Under the pieces are notes generated by a model. That model worked only from the letters and a program-made list of their open reading frames with translations, did no database searches and was not told the origin of the DNA. Made by a program: the position numbers and the translations under genes. This document shows, one piece after another, positions 59,647 through 64,000 of a DNA stretch of 64,000 nt. Position 1 is the stretch's first letter. Each line of letters opens with the position of its first letter. Source of the stretch: Streptomyces sp. WZ.A104 (lineage in GTDB: Bacteria; Actinomycetota; Actinomycetes; Streptomycetales; Streptomycetaceae); NCBI RefSeq assembly GCF_002382885.1, contig NZ_NWVL01000024.1:1-64000 (forward strand), given 5' to 3'.

Positions 59647-60072
59647 ATGCTGCGCACCATGTTCAAGTCCAAGATCCACCGGGCCACCGTCACCCAGGCC
59701 GACCTGCACTACGTCGGTTCCGTGACCATCGACGCCGATTTGATGGACGCCGCCGACCTGCTGCCCGGCGAGCTGGTCCATATCGTTGACATCGACAACG
59801 GCGCCCGTCTGGAGACGTATGTCATCGAGGGCGAGCGCGGCTCCGGTGTCATCGGGATCAACGGTGCCGCCGCGCACCTCGTGCACCCCGGTGACCTGGT
59901 CATCCTGATCAGCTACGCGCAGGTCGACGACGCGGAGGCCAGGGCCCTCGTGCCTCGGGTCGTGCACGTGGACGCGGAGAACCGGATCGTGGAGCTCGGC
60001 TCCGACGCCTCGGCACCGGTGCCCGGGACCCGTACGGAGCGGAGCCCGCAGGCCGTCGTCGCGGGCGGCTGA
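59647..60072 (+). CDS. panD: Aspartate 1-decarboxylase
   Basis: A 141-residue PanD. The self-cleavage site is G24-S25 in [20 protein letters not shown], giving the pyruvoyl group, with the basic start [20 protein letters not shown] typical of the family. It makes beta-alanine from aspartate for pantothenate and CoA. The ribosome-binding site is AGGAG at about 59635. It lies beyond the terminators and IS3 remnant and is probably core genome, not clavam pathway. Confidence 0.97.
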   Translation: MLRTMFKSKIHRATVTQADLHYVGSVTIDADLMDAADLLPGELVHIVDIDNGARLETYVIEGERGSGVIGINGAAAHLVHPGDLVILISYAQVDDAEARALVPRVVHVDAENRIVELGSDASAPVPGTRTERSPQAVVAGG

Positions 60073-60134
60073 GCCGGGCGCCCGCACCCCCGGACGGGCG
60101 ACGTCCGGGCCCAGCGAGCGAGGGAGCGGCAGCC

Positions 60135-60488
60135 ATGGCGGAGAACACGCCGGTGGAGATCAGGGACGACCGGGAGCGCGGCAGCCTGGTGGCCTACGAG
60201 GACGGCACGCCCGCCGGGAGCATCGCGTACTTCGTCATGGAGCCCGCCCCCGGCGCGCTGGTGGCCGTGCACACGGTCGTCCGTCCCGAGCGCGAGGGCA
60301 AGGGCATCGCCGGGGCGCTCGTCCGGGAGTTCTACGCCCTGGCCGCCCGCGAGGGCGTGCCCGTCGTGCCGCTCTGCCCCTACGCGGCGAAGTGGGCCCA
60401 GCGCCACCCCGATGAGGCGCCCGAGGCGCCGGCGGATCTGGTCCGGGAGGCGGAGCGGCAGCTCAGGAGCCACCGTGAGCTGTTCTGA
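60135..60488 (+). CDS. Small GNAT-like N-acetyltransferase (YjdJ-type)
   Basis: A 117-residue protein of the short GNAT subgroup. The compact acetyl-CoA loop is VHTVVRPEREGKGIAGALVR at about 45-64, and LCPYAAKWAQRHPDE near 80-94 is the characteristic C-terminal motif. Substrate unknown. It is 62 bp downstream of panD and in the same direction, an arrangement that suggests co-transcription. Confidence 0.85.
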   Translation: MAENTPVEIRDDRERGSLVAYEDGTPAGSIAYFVMEPAPGALVAVHTVVRPEREGKGIAGALVREFYALAAREGVPVVPLCPYAAKWAQRHPDEAPEAPADLVREAERQLRSHRELF

Positions 60489-60595
60489 GTGACGCCGCTC
60501 CGCCCATGTGTGGACTCGGCAGGCGCGGGCAGCCGCACCGGGAGACGGTGGAGGGAAGCTCCATCTGTCCGTTTCGTGTCGCTGTGGAGGATCGA

Positions 60596-60802
60596 ATGAC
60601 CCACCCGTACCCCGACCCCGTACCGCCCGCGCCGACGCCTCCGCCCGTGCCCGGTCCGCCCACCCCGGTACCGAGCCCGCCCCCGGTGCCGCCGGGACCC
60701 GCGCCCGTGCCGCCCGGTCCGGCGCCGGACCCGATCCCGCAGCCGCCCGGCCCGGAACCCGTACCGGAGCCGGAGCCGGAGCCCCAGCCCGCGGGGACGT
60801 GA
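60596..60802 (+). CDS. Small proline-rich protein, hypothetical
   Basis: A 68-residue product made mostly of Pro with Pro-Val, Pro-Gly and Pro-Glu repeats (VPPAPTPPPVPGPPTPVPSP). ATG 60596 has a good GTGGAGG site. No domain is recognisable, and it has no signal peptide. Low-complexity frames arise easily in GC-rich DNA, so coding status is uncertain. Its last residues resemble the Pro/Glu tail of the PAP2 protein at 2739. Confidence 0.45.
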   Translation: MTHPYPDPVPPAPTPPPVPGPPTPVPSPPPVPPGPAPVPPGPAPDPIPQPPGPEPVPEPEPEPQPAGT

Positions 60803-60832
60803 GGGCGGGGCCGGAAGCCCGCCCGTCGGCCT

Positions 60833-61276
60833 TCAGGTGGTCGCCAGGGCCTCGTTCGCGCGTTCGGTGACGGCGTTCAGCACGCGTGCCGCCGCGGCCA
60901 GGTCCTCGGCGGGCAGGTCCCCGTAGAGCCGGGCGGCGAGCTCCGCGGTCCCGGTCGCGATGCCGGCCTGGAGCTCCCGGCCCGCCTCGGTGAGCCCGAG
61001 GCGGGCGCCCTCGCCAGGCAGTTCCCTGAGCAGCCCGGCCGCCGTCAGTGCGGCCAGCACCGCCCCGGCCGTCGCGGCATCGACCTTCAGCGTGCCCGTC
61101 ATCCGCTCCACCAGGGCGGCGTGGTCGGCCTCCCCGTCCCGGTCGGCGACCGCGTTGAGCGCCACCGCCTCGTGGAACGTCGTGCCCTTCGTGGTCAGCA
61201 GGCCTTCCAGCAGGGCCCGGGTGGCGTAGTGCGCCCGGCCGATGATCTGTCCGTTGACGTGGGTCGTCGAGGTCAT
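60833..61276 (-). CDS. MarR-like winged-helix protein
   Basis: A 147-residue protein whose order of helices fits a MarR-type winged helix (ALLEGLLTTKGTTFHEAVAL, LKVDAATAGAVLAALTAAGL, GARLGLTEAGRELQ), with the final helix LNAVTERANEALATT for dimerisation. The recognition helix is weakly basic, so DNA binding is less certain than in a standard MarR. ATG 61276 overlaps the stop of the preceding MarR gene (4-bp overlap), making the two a coupled pair. The two could form a heterodimer, which is speculation. Confidence 0.7.
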   Translation of the reverse strand: MTSTTHVNGQIIGRAHYATRALLEGLLTTKGTTFHEAVALNAVADRDGEADHAALVERMTGTLKVDAATAGAVLAALTAAGLLRELPGEGARLGLTEAGRELQAGIATGTAELAARLYGDLPAEDLAAAARVLNAVTERANEALATT

Positions 61277-61776
61277 GACTGCTCCTCCGTGAACGTCGAT
61301 GGGGCGAGCGATACGTCGAGCAGGCGTCTCAGCTGCTCGGTGAAGGCCGCGGTGCCGGGCCCGGCGAGGCCGCCGAGCGGCTCCAGCAGGCGGTCCATGA
61401 GGTCCCGGACGACCGTGACGGCCCGGGCGGTGACGGCGTGTCCGTCGGCGGTGAGGCTCAGCTGGACCGCCCGGGTGTCGGCGGGGTCGGGCGTGCGGTC
61501 CAGCAGCCCCGCGGCCTCCAGGGTCCGGGCGAGCTTGGACACGTAGAGCGGTTCGAGCCCGGTGTGATCGGCCAGCCGCCGCTGGCTGGGCCGGGTTCCT
61601 GAGCGCTGGAGGTCGCACAGGGACCCCAGGAGCGCGAACTGCGCATGGGTCAGTCCCAGCGGTGCCAGCGCCCGGTCCACGGCCACCCGCCACTTCATGG
61701 ACAGCCGCCAGACCAGGAATCCCGGTGTCGGACCGCCCGGGGCCGCTGCCCCGACGTCGTCGTTCGCTTCCTTCAT
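61273..61776 (-). CDS. MarR family transcriptional regulator
   Basis: A regulator of 167 residues with the MarR winged helix at about 50-110: PSQRRLADHTGLEPLYVSKL, then ARTLEAAGLLDRTPDPADTR with the basic wing. ATG 61776 is chosen over the TTG two codons upstream. A pair of overlapping perfect palindromes starts 5 bp upstream, in the position expected for autorepression. The downstream MarR-like gene overlaps by 4 bp. Ligand and other targets are unknown. Confidence 0.92.
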   Translation of the reverse strand: MKEANDDVGAAAPGGPTPGFLVWRLSMKWRVAVDRALAPLGLTHAQFALLGSLCDLQRSGTRPSQRRLADHTGLEPLYVSKLARTLEAAGLLDRTPDPADTRAVQLSLTADGHAVTARAVTVVRDLMDRLLEPLGGLAGPGTAAFTEQLRRLLDVSLAPSTFTEEQS

Positions 61777-61780
61777 AACC

Positions 61781-61805
61781 AATAGCGTACATAGCTATTA
61801 TGTAC
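61781..61805. promoter_or_regulatory. Overlapping palindromes upstream of marR pair
   Basis: GTACATA (61787-61793) and TATGTAC (61799-61805) form a perfect 7-bp inverted repeat around GCTAT, and AATAGC (61781-61786) with GCTATT (61794-61799) forms a second, interleaved one. The site is 5 bp from the marR start and just after the LysA-like gene's stop, so it is a likely MarR operator. Confidence 0.65.
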
Positions 61806-61812
61806 ATGGCTA

Positions 61813-63249
61813 CTAAATGCTGGACCGCCCCTGATCGGCCGGACCGCCGCCCTGTACGCCGACCAGTGCGTCCGCGTGCGCGAGACCGCTCTCCGTCGCG
61901 ATCGCGTCCATCGACTGCGCGTCCCGTACCGTCGCGAAGGCCACTGGCCCGTCCGGCCCGACCCTCCGGAATCCGTACACCGCGGGCCGCGGCAGGCTGT
62001 TGTACGCCCAAGGAGTGGAGAAGTAGTACGCCCCCGTGTCGTACAGCACGACCACATCGCCCTCGGCCAGCTCCGGGAGCTCCCTCCCGTACGCCACCAC
62101 GTCCCCCGCGAAGCAGCACGGACCCGCGATGTCCTGCGCCAGCGGCGGACCGTCCTTGGGTGCGCCGTCCGGGCCGAACGCGCCGATCCGCAGCGGCCAG
62201 TCGTCGGGCATGAACACGGTACGGGTGGCGGTCTGCGCCCCGGCGTGGGTGAGCGCGATCCGGCGGCCCCCGGCGTCCTTCGTGTACTCCACCCGGGCCC
62301 CGATGAACCCGTTCTTCGCGAGCAGCGACCGGCCGAACTCGGTGACCAGCCCATAGCGCCCGGAGAAGAGGCCGGGAGCGGCCTCGGTGAGGGCCGCCAC
62401 GTGGTCGGCGTAGGTGGGGCGTACCGTGTCGTCGGCGAAGTTGACCGGCAGGCCGCCGCCGATGTCCAGGCTGGTCACCTGCCGGGTCCCGAGCGTCGCG
62501 TTGATCTCGTCGGCCAGCTCGTACGTCCGGGCCACTCCGGCCGCGATCAGCTCCAACGGACAGCCCTGGGAGCCGACATGGGTGTGCAGCCGGGTCAGCC
62601 ACGGGCGGTCCCGGAAGGCACGGACCACTGCCTCGCGGGCTCCCGCGTCGCGCAGCGCCACCCCGAACTTCGCGGTGTCCGTCGCCGTACTCATCGGCCC
62701 GATGGAGCCGCCGCCCACCTGCGGATTGACCCGGAGCCCGAGTACGGAGGAAGTGCCCCGGTTCCGCAGGGAGTCGATGCGGCGCAGCTCGTCGATGCTG
62801 TCCGCGTTCACCGCCACGCCCAGGGCGAGCGCCAGCCGGATCTCCTCGCGGGTCTTGGCGGGGGAGTCCAGCACGATGGAGGCCGGGGCGAATCCCGCCT
62901 CCACCGCGAGCCGCAGCTCGCCCGGGCTCGCCACCTCGCAGCCCATGCCGCAGTCGGCGAGCAGCCGCAGCACCGGGATGAGCGAGCAGGCCTTGGCCGC
63001 GAACGTGTGCAGCACGCCGGGCGTACGGGCGAAGGCGTCGTGCAGGGCGGCCACGGAGGCGCGCACCCCGTCCGTGTCGATGAACCCGGCGACCGGCCCG
63101 GTCTCGCTCAGCAGCCCCTGTCCGACGGCCGCCCGGACAGCGGCGTCGAACCGGGAGGACCGCGAGGGCCGGGAGGGCCGGGAGGGCCGGGAGGAGGAGG
63201 GTGGCGTCGGGCCGGGGCGCGCGGGGTGTGCCGAAGGCGTCTGCGTCAT
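61813..63249 (-). CDS. LysA-like fold-type III PLP decarboxylase
   Basis: A 478-residue enzyme of the alanine racemase/ornithine-diaminopimelate decarboxylase type. The PLP lysine is in TFAAKACSLI (about residue 84), GGGLPV (about 266) and the GEP-like LVTEFGRSLLAKNGF (about 302) bind phosphate, and the active-site cysteine is in IAGPCCFAGD near 380. Diaminopimelate decarboxylase is the best guess; ornithine or other amino-acid decarboxylases share the fold. The N-terminus carries a Pro-Ser-Arg-rich repeat (RPSRPSRPSR) from a DNA microrepeat. Start ATG 63249 chosen. A cluster role is not indicated. Confidence 0.85.
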   Translation of the reverse strand: MTQTPSAHPARPGPTPPSSSRPSRPSRPSRSSRFDAAVRAAVGQGLLSETGPVAGFIDTDGVRASVAALHDAFARTPGVLHTFAAKACSLIPVLRLLADCGMGCEVASPGELRLAVEAGFAPASIVLDSPAKTREEIRLALALGVAVNADSIDELRRIDSLRNRGTSSVLGLRVNPQVGGGSIGPMSTATDTAKFGVALRDAGAREAVVRAFRDRPWLTRLHTHVGSQGCPLELIAAGVARTYELADEINATLGTRQVTSLDIGGGLPVNFADDTVRPTYADHVAALTEAAPGLFSGRYGLVTEFGRSLLAKNGFIGARVEYTKDAGGRRIALTHAGAQTATRTVFMPDDWPLRIGAFGPDGAPKDGPPLAQDIAGPCCFAGDVVAYGRELPELAEGDVVVLYDTGAYYFSTPWAYNSLPRPAVYGFRRVGPDGPVAFATVRDAQSMDAIATESGLAHADALVGVQGGGPADQGRSSI

Positions 63250-63303
63250 ACGGTCAGAATCCCGGATGGCTGCCCCGCTTTCCCATGACCCATGTTCCAT
63301 GCC

Positions 63304-63360
63304 CCGTCGCCCGTCGCCCGTCGCCCGTCGCCCGTCGCCCGTCGCCCGTCGCCCGTCGCC
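63304..63360. repeat. 7-bp tandem repeat (CCCGTCG) with degenerate extension
   Basis: The heptamer CCCGTCG is repeated eight times in a row, then decays into CCCGCTGCCTGT variants to about 63410. It fills most of the gap between the LysA-like gene and the encapsulin stop. No gene reads through it convincingly. It looks like a slippage-generated minisatellite and is likely to vary between strains. Confidence 0.9.
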
Positions 63361-63418
63361 CGCTGCCTGTCGCCCGCTGCCTGTCGCCCCTGGTCCGTCT
63401 CCCGTCGTCCGCCCGCGC

Positions 63419-64000
63419 TCAGGCGATCAGGCCGACCGCGGCCTCCGGCGTCAGCATCCGGAAGGTGAACGCCTGCTGGAAGTAGAGGTGGACGCTGGTG
63501 GCGTCGTGGTCCGCATAGCCGATCGACAAGTCCTGGCCCAGGCGGAGTTCGAAGTCACCGCCCCGGGTGGACAGCAGCACCCCGCCCTTGACCGCGGGAG
63601 CCCAGAGGATCTCGTCGTCCACCAGGCGGCTGAGATGGGTCTTGACCGGATACCCGTGGTCGGACGTCTCGGCGGCCTCGGTGAACGCGTCCGCGCCCAG
63701 CAGCAGCCGGTACGGTCCGTCGACTCCGGCCAGCCGCAACCGTGTCACCGCCTGGCTGACCGCCACCGGATAGTCCCGGGCGTCGGCGGGCAGCGGCAGC
63801 GGGTCGTGCGAGGAACCGTCCCGCAGACCGGTGATCCCGGCCGAGGCGTAGCCGTCGATGATCGCCATGTCCTCGGCGAACGCACAGGTGCGCGCCGCGT
63901 CCTTGACGGGCTGCCAGTCGCTGTCGGCCGAACCGCGCTCCACGTCGTCCACGGCCTGCCGGGTCACGGTGAACGGCACCCGCCACTCGATGACCGGCAT
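63419..64000 (-). CDS. Encapsulin shell protein, N-terminus beyond window
   Basis: The C-terminal 193 or so residues of a family 1 encapsulin (full length about 265), with the HK97-like fold features WRVPFTVTRQAVDDVERGSA and DSDWQPVKDAARTCAFAEDM, and the closing segment SVHLYFQQAFTFRML. The Met at 64000 is internal, as the usual N-terminal ~75 residues are missing. Encapsulins form protein nanocompartments around a cargo enzyme, often a DyP peroxidase or ferritin-like protein. The cargo gene is not in the window; in Streptomyces it is usually adjacent, so it should lie beyond 64000. Confidence 0.93.
   Translation of the reverse strand: MPVIEWRVPFTVTRQAVDDVERGSADSDWQPVKDAARTCAFAEDMAIIDGYASAGITGLRDGSSHDPLPLPADARDYPVAVSQAVTRLRLAGVDGPYRLLLGADAFTEAAETSDHGYPVKTHLSRLVDDEILWAPAVKGGVLLSTRGGDFELRLGQDLSIGYADHDATSVHLYFQQAFTFRMLTPEAAVGLIA

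Noticed and set aside
59647..60072. panD as part of the clavam cluster
   Set aside because: It lies beyond two terminators and an IS remnant, and its product serves CoA biosynthesis; no clavam step needs beta-alanine that I know of.
61813..63249. LysA-like decarboxylase as clavam or PTM supply gene
   Set aside because: Too far away, separated by unrelated genes, and better explained as diaminopimelate-type decarboxylase.
63304..63360. Possible CRISPR array
   Set aside because: The unit is 7 bp, contiguous and without spacers; no cas genes are near.

Overview
The window is high-GC (roughly 70% or more) actinobacterial DNA and looks like Streptomyces. Supporting signs are the dense coding, frequent GTG/TTG starts, two SARP-type regulators, a Ser/Thr kinase with an FHA partner, panD, an encapsulin shell gene, and two specialised-metabolite clusters of types known from Streptomyces. 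I see no tRNA, rRNA, CRISPR array or intact insertion sequence.

Layout. 1-14.8 kb is a patchwork of small units, several with their own regulator and a palindromic operator: SPFH protein (cut by the window edge), SDR, TetR with PAP2 phosphatase and DMT exporter, PadR, 2,4-dienoyl-CoA reductase FadH, DoxX with a probably frameshifted partner, a MarR/MMPL exporter pair, fasciclin and DUF4383 proteins beside a MerR/B12-type regulator, and a class V aminotransferase-fold protein.

15.4-31.4 kb is a complete polycyclic tetramate macrolactam (PTM) cluster in the order of the frontalamide ftdA-F genes: fatty-acid-hydroxylase-type enzyme, KS-AT-DH-KR-ACP-C-A-PCP-TE hybrid PKS/NRPS (A-domain residues predict ornithine), two phytoene-desaturase-like flavoenzymes, a medium-chain reductase and a P450. 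The genes overlap or nearly abut and read as one plus-strand operon.

31.5-41.1 kb holds secreted enzymes and signalling genes: an Ntn-type acylase, an exported esterase, a regulator joining a LuxR-type HTH to a SARP, a Tat-exported esterase, an FHA protein with a membrane Ser/Thr kinase, and a Tat-exported EEP-family phosphodiesterase.

41.35-59.1 kb is a clavam (beta-lactam) cluster. It has all four enzymes known to build clavaminic acid from arginine and glyceraldehyde-3-phosphate (ceaS, bls, pah, cas), the ornithine acetyltransferase oat, a CcaR-sized SARP, an MFS exporter, two OppA-like binding proteins, a tandem GNAT like clavulanate ORF14, a FemAB/GNAT-like protein and two different ATP-grasp ligases. 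The clavulanate late genes (clavaldehyde dehydrogenase, P450/ferredoxin, ORF12) and any resistance gene are absent, so the end product is probably an acylated or peptidyl clavam rather than clavulanic acid. This is the most interesting part of the window. Two strong hairpins and an IS3-family transposase remnant mark its right edge.

59.6-64 kb returns to housekeeping-like genes: panD, a small GNAT, a proline-rich peptide, two overlapping MarR-like genes with a palindromic operator, a LysA-like PLP decarboxylase and the 3' part of an encapsulin gene.
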